From an uncultured Solobacterium sp. (GTDB taxonomy: Bacteria; Bacillota_I; Bacilli_A; Erysipelotrichales; Erysipelotrichaceae), in assembly GCA_900546285.1 (NCBI GenBank), contig URCJ01000044.1, positions 1 through 12,846 of the forward strand: 12,846 bases of DNA, given 5' to 3'. The notes beneath the pieces are model-generated. The model saw nothing but the letters and a program-made list of their open reading frames with translations, made no database searches and was not told the origin of the DNA. Within the stretch, counting starts at the first letter, position 1; every line of letters begins with the position of its first letter. Made by a program: the position numbers and the translations under genes. This document shows positions 1-6,691 of the stretch, one piece after another.

Positions 1-443
1 GTACTGGAGGATCTCCTCTTGGTGCTATCTTCTATATCATCGTATGGAACTTATTCGCATACTTTGGTATGAAATTCTTATACTTCAAAGGTTATGAACT
101 TGGTGGTAAAGCCGTAGACTTCTTAGTAGGTCCTCAGGGTGAAGCACTAAGAGAATCTATCACAATGCTTGGTGGTATCGTTATTGGTGCTGTTGCAGCT
201 ACTTGGGTAAGTATTAAAACTTCATTCACAATGACTGCAGCTGGTGCAACTAAGCCTTTCTTAGAATTACAGAAAACATTAGATGGTGTATATCCTGGAT
301 TCTTAACAGCAGCATTCGTTATTCTTTGCTGGTATCTATTAGCTAAGAAGAAAATGTCTCCTATCAAAGTAATGTTATTACTTGTAGTTGTTGCTTTCGT
401 AGGTGTTGTTATTGGATTCTTCAACCCTGGATTAAAATACTAA
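1..443 (+). CDS. PTS mannose/fructose/sorbose-family IID component, 3' part
   Basis: This is the C-terminal 146 residues of a membrane subunit of a mannose-family PTS permease; the frame is open from base 3 and the start lies outside the window. IID works with IIC as the sugar channel, while cytoplasmic IIA/IIB supply phosphate. Visible are the IID-type stretch GPQGEALRES followed by a hydrophobic glycine-rich segment (MLGGIVIGAVAATWV), and two further hydrophobic segments near the C-terminus (FLTAAFVILCWYLLA and VMLLLVVVAFVGVVIGFF) ending in FNPGLKY. This matches the usual ManZ-like C-terminus. The internal ATG at 69 is not the start because homologous sequence continues upstream of it. A small membrane gene follows after 19 bp with its own SD and no terminator between, so the two are probably cotranscribed. 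Sugar specificity cannot be told from this fragment. Confidence 0.87.
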   Translation, partial: TGGSPLGAIFYIIVWNLFAYFGMKFLYFKGYELGGKAVDFLVGPQGEALRESITMLGGIVIGAVAATWVSIKTSFTMTAAGATKPFLELQKTLDGVYPGFLTAAFVILCWYLLAKKKMSPIKVMLLLVVVAFVGVVIGFFNPGLKY

Positions 444-462
444 TATAAAGGAGCGTTCTATC

Positions 463-726
463 ATGAATAAAGAGCTTAAATCACATTATGTAGAAGAAGT
501 AAAATATCAAACTAAGATGCTTAACAACTTAAAGAGATGGCTAAAGTGTTCAATCATTTTTTCCTCATTATTCCTTGCGTTCATTTTATTTGGACCTACA
601 TCTCTTATAACAAGAATCGTAGGTGTTGTTGGTATGGTACTTTGTGTAATCATATCTGTGATCATTGGGCTTGGAATTAGAAATGGTAGAAACAACGTTA
701 ATAAGATATTAGATTTAATTCAATAA
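463..726 (+). CDS. small two-helix membrane protein of unknown function
   Basis: An 87-residue protein that I do not recognise as a named family. The N-terminal 25 residues are charged (MNKELKSHYVEEVKYQTKM). Two hydrophobic segments follow, roughly residues 29-48 and 51-72, separated by a short GPTSLITR turn; the tail is basic and polar (RNGRNNVNKILDLIQ). The start is supported by AAAGGAG at 447-453, nine bases before the ATG. It lies 19 bp after the PTS IID gene and before a strong terminator, so it is the last gene of that PTS operon. Position suggests an accessory role to the permease, but nothing in the sequence proves that. It is not a ManO/DUF956-type protein, which is longer and soluble. 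Confidence 0.72.
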   Translation: MNKELKSHYVEEVKYQTKMLNNLKRWLKCSIIFSSLFLAFILFGPTSLITRIVGVVGMVLCVIISVIIGLGIRNGRNNVNKILDLIQ

Positions 727-752
727 TCCTATCAACTTATAAATTTAATTAT

Positions 753-785
753 ATGAGCATCACCGATTGTGATGCTCATTTTTTT
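753..785 (+). terminator. intrinsic terminator of the PTS operon
   Basis: A perfect 11-bp stem (ATGAGCATCAC 753-763 with GTGATGCTCAT 769-779) and a 5-nt loop CGATT, followed at once by six T (780-785). It closes the transcription unit of the PTS IID gene and the small membrane protein. The T-run directly touches the SD of the next gene (GGAGG 786-790). Confidence 0.9.
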
Positions 786-790
786 GGAGG
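786..790 (+). promoter_or_regulatory. SD site that fixes the HAD gene start
   Basis: GGAGG lies seven bases before the ATG at 798. The longer open frame begins at an ATG at 753 that is the first base of the terminator stem and has no SD, so 798 is the real start. Confidence 0.85.
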
Positions 791-797
791 TAACAAT

Positions 798-1595
798 ATG
801 TATCAATGTATATTAAGTGATATTGATGGTACATTACTTACAGATGACCATCATATGAGTCCTAAAACAAGAGACGCTATTAAATCTTTAGATATTCCTT
901 TCTTACCTGTCTCTGCAAGAAGTCCAGAAGGTATATATCCAATACTGAAAGAAAATGATATTGTTTGTCCAATGATCTGTTTTAGTGGAGGACTCATCTT
1001 AGATGAAAAGGGACAGGTATTATATGAAAATGGGATGAACTATAACCAGACAGAGGAAGTCATTACTTTTATTAAAGAAAAGAAATTTGATTGTACTATT
1101 AATATTTATGCATTACATGATTGGTTAGTAGAGGATAAAGAAGATCCTCGTGTACTAAGAGAAGAACGTATAGTAAAAGCAGAAGCACAGAAAGGTACAC
1201 TTTCTTCTTTAGATCCTTCTAGAAAAATACATAAGCTATTATGTATGTGTAATCCTCTTTATACAAAAGAGATAGAAAGAAGCTTAAAAGACAGATTTCC
1301 TCATTGTTCTATTGCCTGCTCTTCAGATATCTTAATAGAAATCATGAATGAAGGAGTCACTAAAGCAGATGCCATTAATCATCTATGTGACTATTATTCT
1401 ATTAATAAACAGGATATTGTCGCTTTTGGTGATAACTATAATGATATTGAGATGATATCTGAATTTAAAAATTCTTTTGCGATGGCTAATGGTGAAGAAG
1501 AAATAAAAAAGTTGGCAACTTATGTTACTGCAGATAATAATCATAATGGTGTTGCCTTTGGTTTAAAGAAGTATTTACCTAAATACATCATCTAA
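798..1595 (+). CDS. Cof-type HAD-IIB family phosphatase
   Basis: A 265-residue cytoplasmic haloacid-dehalogenase-superfamily hydrolase, expected to be a Mg2+-dependent phosphatase acting on sugar phosphates or other small phosphorylated metabolites. Motif I is DIDGTLL with nucleophile Asp8 and general acid Asp10. Motif II is PVSAR with Ser39. Motif III Lys189 sits in EGVTKADA, and motif IV is GDNYND (Asp212, Asp216). The type IIB cap lies between motifs II and III (about residues 85-180). Length and motif order match Cof/YidA-like proteins. It follows a PTS operon, which fits a sugar-phosphate role, but a terminator separates them. The 3' end overlaps the convergent LysR gene by 21 bp. The exact substrate cannot be read from sequence. 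Confidence 0.9.
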   Translation: MYQCILSDIDGTLLTDDHHMSPKTRDAIKSLDIPFLPVSARSPEGIYPILKENDIVCPMICFSGGLILDEKGQVLYENGMNYNQTEEVITFIKEKKFDCTINIYALHDWLVEDKEDPRVLREERIVKAEAQKGTLSSLDPSRKIHKLLCMCNPLYTKEIERSLKDRFPHCSIACSSDILIEIMNEGVTKADAINHLCDYYSINKQDIVAFGDNYNDIEMISEFKNSFAMANGEEEIKKLATYVTADNNHNGVAFGLKKYLPKYII

Positions 1596-2462
1596 GTAGT
1601 TTAAAAAAGCTCGTAGGTATTCATTGTTATTTTTGTGATACATTACAGCATAATCGGTCTCTAGACTATCTAGAGACTTTTCTTTAAATGGAACTTGTGT
1701 TATTTTGTCATCAACAAGAAAAGAATATTCGGTTGATATTACAATGCCTATATTAGAACGCAGATAAGCTTCTTGCTCATCTGTGGTTGAACAAGAAATA
1801 AAATTGCTATTAGGACAATGTAGGCACACTTCATGATTAAATGGCTCAAAACATTTTGAAGAAGATGAATGGTCAAGAGTAAGAATGTCATAGCCGTTCA
1901 TCAAATTAAAGTTTAAATATTCTTCATTAGCAAGAGGATGTTTAGTAGATAATGTAGCTACCATTTTACCTTTGTATATAGTTTTAATAATGTCATTTTC
2001 CTTTGGTTCCATAATGCTTTTTACAGCGAACATCAAATCCAATTGATTTAAGTGAAACAATGAGTTGAGTTGATTTAAACTTCCTTGGTGTATTTCTGGA
2101 AGTATATATGGATATTTGTTGTGAAATCTTTCAATTGCCTTGGGAATGTTTTTTAAACTCGCAATATGAAAGAATCCCATTTTTAAAGTTGTTTTATAAA
2201 TGGTGTGTTCGTTTCTAATGTTAGAAATAGAATTCTTTAAACTATTCAATAATGGCTTTATAGCATTTTTGAATTTAATTCCATCTTCACTTAATTGAAC
2301 TGATTTTGCAGTTCTTATAAATAGTTTAAAGCCTAGTTCATCTTCTAAGTTTTGTATTTCTCTGCTTATTGTTGATTGAGCAAGATACATTTCATCAGCT
2401 GTTAAAGCAAAATTTAAATTATCGGAAAGTCTAATAAAGCACTCGATTTGTCTATCATTCAT
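1575..2462 (-). CDS. LysR-type transcriptional regulator
   Basis: A 295-residue LysR-family regulator of normal length. Residues 1-62 form the winged helix-turn-helix (MNDRQIECFIRLSDNLNFAL..., then LAQSTISREIQNLEDELGFKLF, then the wing SVQLSEDG). A linker helix spans about 63-88, and a periplasmic-binding-like effector domain runs from about 91 to 293 (KTTLKMGFFHIASL...). The effector domain has a cysteine/histidine cluster: Cys204, His210, Cys213, His215, Cys216 and Cys224. The start at 2462 is the only ATG fitting the family N-terminus, although no good SD precedes it. It diverges from the lipoprotein hydrolase gene across 180 bp, the usual LysR-target layout, so it may control that gene and itself. 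The effector is unknown. It overlaps the HAD gene tail to tail with no terminator visible between. Confidence 0.92.
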   Translation of the reverse strand: MNDRQIECFIRLSDNLNFALTADEMYLAQSTISREIQNLEDELGFKLFIRTAKSVQLSEDGIKFKNAIKPLLNSLKNSISNIRNEHTIYKTTLKMGFFHIASLKNIPKAIERFHNKYPYILPEIHQGSLNQLNSLFHLNQLDLMFAVKSIMEPKENDIIKTIYKGKMVATLSTKHPLANEEYLNFNLMNGYDILTLDHSSSSKCFEPFNHEVCLHCPNSNFISCSTTDEQEAYLRSNIGIVISTEYSFLVDDKITQVPFKEKSLDSLETDYAVMYHKNNNEYLRAFLNYLDDVFR

Positions 2463-2642
2463 ATTTGAATGTTCTCAAATTATTATGGTAATAACAAGTG
2501 TTTTTACGATTGTTTTAAGTGTTATAAGAAAGCGTTTACACTATGAATTATCAATGCATTTTTCGCATTAAGAATGTGTCTTTTAAGATGCTAGAATTAA
2601 GCTAGTTACAAAGGCGGCCGTCGTAACAACAAAGGAGTTTTT
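2463..2642. promoter_or_regulatory. divergent control region, LysR gene / lipoprotein hydrolase gene
   Basis: These 180 bp must hold both promoters. I see no convincing -35/-10 pair on either strand. Small dyads are present: AATGC (2553-2557) with GCATT (2565-2569), the latter continuing into CATT-AAG-AATG (2566-2576); these are candidate regulator contacts. In the hydrolase leader, GTTAC (2605-2609) pairs with GTAAC (2623-2627) around a locally GC-rich GGCGGCCGTC. The hydrolase SD is AAAGGAG at 2631-2637, five bases before the ATG. Confidence 0.45.
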
Positions 2643-3938
2643 ATGTTAAAAAGTATTAAGAAAATAATGCTTACTCTTTGTTGTCTTTTAATGCTTATGT
2701 GCCTTTGTGCTTGTAGTGGAAAAGATAATGATGAAGTAAATAATAATGATGTTAATTTAAATCAATATTCATTAGTACAAAATGTTTATAGCTGGGGTTC
2801 TGGTTATAGTAAGATAATTCTTTCTGTAGATTTTAAAAAGGACGTAGATTATCTTGACACGAGTGCTTATACAGTTTTGGTTAAACGTTTTGATAAAAAT
2901 GGTAAGGAATTAAATAGTGGTGAAAGAGTAGTGACCGCTGCTTATCAAAGTGATGAAAAAGGAAAAAGTAGCAGTAAAGGGGATTATGTAACTTTGGATT
3001 TAGCTACTACTGCGACAACTGCTTTGAGTTCCCCGTATTATACTGATCCAGATAGTTTTGGTAAAACTTTAAAGGCGTGGGCTAAGTGTGAATATATGGT
3101 TACTATTAAAAATAGTGATGATGCTTGGAATGAAGAAAACACAGTGTATCATCCAGATGAAGAAAAATTCTTAACTAGCATTTATGATGGTGAGAAGAAA
3201 ATTCCTTATGCCTATTATGAAGCTAGTACAAATGACAAACATCCTCTAATTGTTTGGTTACATGGTGCTGGTTCGGGAGGAACTGATATTGGTTTTGTAA
3301 CAGGTGGTATGTTGGTTACTAATTTTGTAAGCGATGATGTTCAAAGTATCTTTGATGGCGCAGATTTTTTGTTACCACAATGTGAAACAGTATGGATGGA
3401 TGATGGTAGTGGCAATTATACAAGTGATGGTTCTAGTGTTTATGAGAGTTCTTTAAAATCTTTAATTGATGAGTATTTAAGAACTCATGAAAACATTGAT
3501 GCTAATAGAGTTTACATTGGTGGTTGTTCAAATGGTGGTTATATGACTGTTAAATTAGTTATGGATTATCCAGAAATGTTTGCTGCTTCATTTCCAATAT
3601 GTGAGGCATATAAAACAAATTTAATAAGTGACGAGGAAGTGGTTAAATTAGCAAGTGTTCCAACTTGGTTTGTACATTGTGCAAATGATCCTGTAGTTGA
3701 TATTAATACGACAGCTATAGATTTGTATGAACGTATGAAAGAGACCGGAGCGGAAAATCTTCATTTCTCAATATATGACTCTATTATTGATCCAGATTAC
3801 GGCAATGCTTATAATGGCCATTTTGCATGGGTATATTCTTTAAAGAATTTATGTACTACTGATTATGATGGTTCTAATGTAACCATTGAAGGCAATCCTG
3901 TCAATTTGTATCAGTGGTTAGCAACAAATTCCAAATAA
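2643..3938 (+). CDS. secreted lipoprotein alpha/beta-hydrolase (predicted esterase/peptidase)
   Basis: A 431-residue exported lipoprotein. Residues 1-23 are a lipoprotein signal peptide with lipobox LCAC, putting the lipidated cysteine at Cys24. Residues about 40-175 form a beta-rich N-terminal region like the Ig-like domain of EstA-type esterases, and about 180-431 the alpha/beta-hydrolase. The hydrolase shows the oxyanion-hole motif HGAG (207-210), nucleophile elbow GCSNG with Ser296, acid Asp349 in HCANDP, and His393 in NGHFAW, so the triad looks complete. The whole resembles COG4099-type predicted peptidases/esterases; ester or carbohydrate-ester hydrolysis at the cell surface is the likeliest role. 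It is a single-gene unit with its own terminator, divergent from a LysR gene. The substrate is unknown. Confidence 0.88.
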   Translation: MLKSIKKIMLTLCCLLMLMCLCACSGKDNDEVNNNDVNLNQYSLVQNVYSWGSGYSKIILSVDFKKDVDYLDTSAYTVLVKRFDKNGKELNSGERVVTAAYQSDEKGKSSSKGDYVTLDLATTATTALSSPYYTDPDSFGKTLKAWAKCEYMVTIKNSDDAWNEENTVYHPDEEKFLTSIYDGEKKIPYAYYEASTNDKHPLIVWLHGAGSGGTDIGFVTGGMLVTNFVSDDVQSIFDGADFLLPQCETVWMDDGSGNYTSDGSSVYESSLKSLIDEYLRTHENIDANRVYIGGCSNGGYMTVKLVMDYPEMFAASFPICEAYKTNLISDEEVVKLASVPTWFVHCANDPVVDINTTAIDLYERMKETGAENLHFSIYDSIIDPDYGNAYNGHFAWVYSLKNLCTTDYDGSNVTIEGNPVNLYQWLATNSK

Positions 3939-3943
3939 TTTAT

Positions 3944-3990
3944 AAGGGACATTTTATAGATGTTGGTGTCTATGAAATGTCCTTTTGTTT
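3944..3990 (+). terminator. intrinsic terminator after the lipoprotein hydrolase
   Basis: A long stem begins six bases after the stop codon: AAGG-GACATTTTATAGA pairs with TCTATGAAATGTCCTT, with one bulged G and one G-U pair, and an 8-nt loop TGTTGGTG. TTTTGTTT follows. Confidence 0.85.
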
Positions 3991-4051
3991 ATCAATTTAA
4001 CATTTGCTTTTATACAAAACTTCAAATAATGGCTTAAATAAAGAATATTTT

Positions 4052-4091
4052 AAATGTTTCCTATAAATATTTGTGTTGTATGGAAACATTT
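4052..4091. repeat. 10-bp inverted repeat upstream of the MMPL gene
   Basis: AAATGTTTCC (4052-4061) and its exact complement GGAAACATTT (4082-4091), 20 bp apart. No T-run follows, so this is not a classic terminator; it may be an operator or a leader hairpin. Confidence 0.6.
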
Positions 4092-4093
4092 TT

Positions 4094-4148
4094 AATTTAG
4101 TCATTTTAGGTTTCAATTTAGTCATATTTCGAAAAATGACTAAATTGA
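4094..4148. promoter_or_regulatory. AATTTAGTCAT operator-like cluster
   Basis: AATTTAGTCATTTT occurs at 4094-4107. A near-perfect 36-bp dyad at 4113-4148 then has arms TCAATTTAGTCAT and ATGACTAAATTGA around the palindrome TTTCGAAA (4127-4134), with a single mismatched pair (4126/4135). The word AATTTAGTCAT is thus present three times, twice direct and once inverted. This is the pattern expected of a dimeric repressor site (TetR or MarR type), located about 95-150 bp before the MMPL start. No cognate regulator gene is in the window. Confidence 0.55.
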
Positions 4149-4160
4149 TTTATGGGCAGA

Positions 4161-4180
4161 TTGAATAATTTATTATTCAA
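4161..4180. repeat. 20-bp AT-rich dyad
   Basis: TTGAATAAT and ATTATTCAA are perfectly complementary around a central TT, 63 bp before the MMPL start. It could be a second regulator site or part of the promoter region. The rest of 4181-4243 is AT-rich; a weak candidate promoter is TTGGGT (4183-4188) with TAAATA (4206-4211), and TATAAT at 4231-4236 is very close to the ATG. Confidence 0.4.
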
Positions 4181-4243
4181 ATTTGGGTAAATATAAGATA
4201 TTAACTAAATATATATCTATATAGAGGTTCTATAATATTCTTC

Positions 4244-6691
4244 ATGGATAAAAAGGAAGAAAAAAACAAGAGCTCAGGGATGGAGAAGGTAGCTTCTTTT
4301 ATTGTTGATAGAAGAAACTTATTTTTCTTAATCTATATTTTTGCGATTCTATTTTCAATCTTTTCTATTGGCTGGGTCCAAGTAGAAAATGATATTACTA
4401 CGTACTTACCTGATGATACCGAAACAAGACAGGGTCTAACAGTCATGAATGATAACTTTGTGACCTATGGTTCAGCCAGAGTTATGGTGTCTAATGTAAG
4501 TTATGAGAAGGCTATGTCTTTAAAGGAACAATTAGAAGATATTGAAGGGGTTACTTCTATTGATTTTGACAATAGTAAGGATTCTTTTAATAATGGTTCC
4601 GCCTTATTTTCAGTTACATTTGATGGCGAAGTAGATGATGAAATATCTAAGTCAGCCATGAATGAAATAAAGGAAGAACTTAAGGATTATGACTATTATG
4701 TAGATAGTGAAGTTGGCGTGGATACGTCTGCTGATTTGGCTAATGAAATGGCAGTAATTGTCATTGTGGCAGCTATTATTATCGTTATTGTCTTAACATT
4801 AACATCAAGATCTTATGCCGAGGTTCCGGTTTTGATTATGACCTTTGGGGTGGCTGCTATCTTGAACATGGGAACTAACTTCTTGTGTGGTAAGATATCT
4901 TTCATTTCTAATTCGGTAACAGTAGTCTTGCAACTAGCTTTGGCTATAGACTATGCGATTATCTTGTGTCATAGATTTTCTGATGAACATGAAACATTAC
5001 CGGCTAGAGAAGCTTGTGTTATTGCCTTGTCTAAGGCGATTCCGGAGATTTCATCTTCATCTTTAACAACAATATCGGGTTTAGCTGCTTTAGGCTTTAT
5101 GCACTTTGGCATTGGCTTAGATTTGGCTATCGTCTTGATTAAGGCAATTTTTTGTTCATTACTTTCAGTGTTTACTTTGATGCCTGGTTTGTTGATGTTG
5201 TTTTCAAAGTTAATTGATAAGACAGGTCATAAGAAGTTGTTGCCTGAGATTGATGCAGTTGGTAAGTTTGCGAATAAGACTAAATATATTATTCCACCTA
5301 TTTTCTTGGTGGTGATTTGTGTTGCCTTCTTCTTTTCAAATAATTGTCCTTATGTCTATTCATATAATGATTTAGAGACGGCTAAGGCAAGTGAAGCTCA
5401 GATCGCAAGAAGTCATATTAAGGCTAATTTTGGCAACAACAATATGGTGGCTGTTATTGTGCCTAGTGGTAATTATGATAGCCAACGTAATATTTTAAAA
5501 GAGATAGACAGACTAGATGGCGTTAAGTCATCTATGGGTTTAGCTAATATTGAGGCTATGGATGGTTATATGTTGGCTGATGCCCTAAGTCCTAGAGAAT
5601 TTTCTGAGTTAGCTAATTTGGATTATGAAGTAGCTAAGGTTTTATATTCAGCTTATGCGGTTAAATATGATCAATATGGTGAACTTATTAATGGCATAGG
5701 TAATTATAAGGTGCCTTTGTTTGATATGTTCATGTTTCTAAAGGGTGAGATGGATGATGGCAATGTATATCTAAATGGTGATGTGCAGGAAACATTAGAT
5801 GACTTATTTGAACAATTAGACAAGGCTAAACTACAACTACAGTCAGATGATTATTCTAGAATGGTTGTTTATTTGGATCTACCTGAAGAGAGTGAGGCGA
5901 CTACATTGTGTTTAGATAAGATTCATGAGATTATCGCTAAGTATTATGATGAAGATTATTATGTGGTTGGTAATTCTACTTCAGCTATTGATTTGTCTTC
6001 TTCGTTTATTGGCGATAATACTTTGATTTCTATTTTATCTGCGTTGTTTGTAATTATTATCTTATTGTTTACATTCCAATCAGCAGGTTTACCAATACTA
6101 CTTATTATCGTTATTCAGGGTTCTATTTGGATTAACTTTGCGGTTCCGACATTAATGGATGAACCATTATATTTCCTAGGATATTTAATTGTTAATTCTA
6201 TTCAGATGGGCGCTAATATCGACTATGCGATCGTTATTTCAAGTCACTATAGTGAGTTGAAGAAGAAAATGGAGTCTAAGGAGGCTATTGTTGAGGCTTT
6301 GAATAGTTCTTTCCCTACTATCTTTACCTCTGGTTCTATTTTGGCTTCTGCTGGTGTTTTGATTTCTAAGATGACAACCAATCCGGTTATCGCGGCTATT
6401 GGTGAGTGTTTAGGTAGGGGCACTATTGTGTCTATTATCTTAGTTTTCTTTGTACTACCTCAGATTCTTGTTTTGGGAGATAAGATTATTGAAAAGACTT
6501 CGTTTAAGATTGAGACTCCTATTGGTAAGAATATGCAAAGTACTAGCGGTACTATGGCTTTGAATGGTCGTGTTAGGGGTAAGATTAATGGTTATGTTGA
6601 TGGTGAGTTCAAGGGCGTTTTGACAGGTCAGTTGAATGCACTTGTTTCTACTAAAGAGGAAAAGGGTGATAATGATGAAAAAGAAGCTTAG
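4244..6691 (+). CDS. MMPL/RND-superfamily (HAE3-like) membrane transporter
   Basis: An 815-residue transporter of the MMPL family, which moves lipids or other hydrophobic molecules using the proton gradient. TM1 is about residues 26-46, then a first extracellular domain (about 47-165), TM2-6 (about 167-325), TM7 (about 346-364), a second extracellular domain (about 365-590), TM8-12 (about 593-745), and a cytoplasmic tail. The two proton-relay motifs are present as AIDYAI (Asp236) and NIDYAI (Asp660). The tail contains six successive G-x-[VIFL]-x tetrads (residues 775-798, from GRVR to GQLN), which is unusual. No good SD precedes ATG 4244 or the alternative ATG at 4280 (residue 13), so the start is uncertain. 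It overlaps the following GLUG gene by about 20 bp, implying coupled translation. The substrate is unknown. Confidence 0.9.
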   Translation: MDKKEEKNKSSGMEKVASFIVDRRNLFFLIYIFAILFSIFSIGWVQVENDITTYLPDDTETRQGLTVMNDNFVTYGSARVMVSNVSYEKAMSLKEQLEDIEGVTSIDFDNSKDSFNNGSALFSVTFDGEVDDEISKSAMNEIKEELKDYDYYVDSEVGVDTSADLANEMAVIVIVAAIIIVIVLTLTSRSYAEVPVLIMTFGVAAILNMGTNFLCGKISFISNSVTVVLQLALAIDYAIILCHRFSDEHETLPAREACVIALSKAIPEISSSSLTTISGLAALGFMHFGIGLDLAIVLIKAIFCSLLSVFTLMPGLLMLFSKLIDKTGHKKLLPEIDAVGKFANKTKYIIPPIFLVVICVAFFFSNNCPYVYSYNDLETAKASEAQIARSHIKANFGNNNMVAVIVPSGNYDSQRNILKEIDRLDGVKSSMGLANIEAMDGYMLADALSPREFSELANLDYEVAKVLYSAYAVKYDQYGELINGIGNYKVPLFDMFMFLKGEMDDGNVYLNGDVQETLDDLFEQLDKAKLQLQSDDYSRMVVYLDLPEESEATTLCLDKIHEIIAKYYDEDYYVVGNSTSAIDLSSSFIGDNTLISILSALFVIIILLFTFQSAGLPILLIIVIQGSIWINFAVPTLMDEPLYFLGYLIVNSIQMGANIDYAIVISSHYSELKKKMESKEAIVEALNSSFPTIFTSGSILASAGVLISKMTTNPVIAAIGECLGRGTIVSIILVFFVLPQILVLGDKIIEKTSFKIETPIGKNMQSTSGTMALNGRVRGKINGYVDGEFKGVLTGQLNALVSTKEEKGDNDEKEA
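6653..6668 (+). promoter_or_regulatory. SD region deciding the GLUG gene start, inside the MMPL gene
   Basis: AAAGAGGA (6653-6660) and AAGGGTG (6662-6668) precede the tandem ATGATG at 6672-6677. The longer frame from an ATG at 6636 would put a 12-residue non-signal stretch before the signal peptide and has no SD, so 6672 or 6675 is the start. Confidence 0.7.

Noticed and set aside
134..695. Two minus-strand frames opposite the PTS IID and small membrane genes
   Set aside because: They are antisense to supported genes and have no SD.
753..797. Upstream ATG start for the HAD gene, adding 15 residues
   Set aside because: This ATG is the first base of a perfect terminator stem and has no SD; GGAGG at 786-790 points to the ATG at 798, which gives the normal HAD N-terminus MYQCILSDIDGTLL.
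6636..6671. Upstream ATG start for the GLUG gene
   Set aside because: It would place charged residues before a clear signal peptide and lacks an SD; the tandem ATGATG at 6672 has SD sequences and starts the signal peptide.
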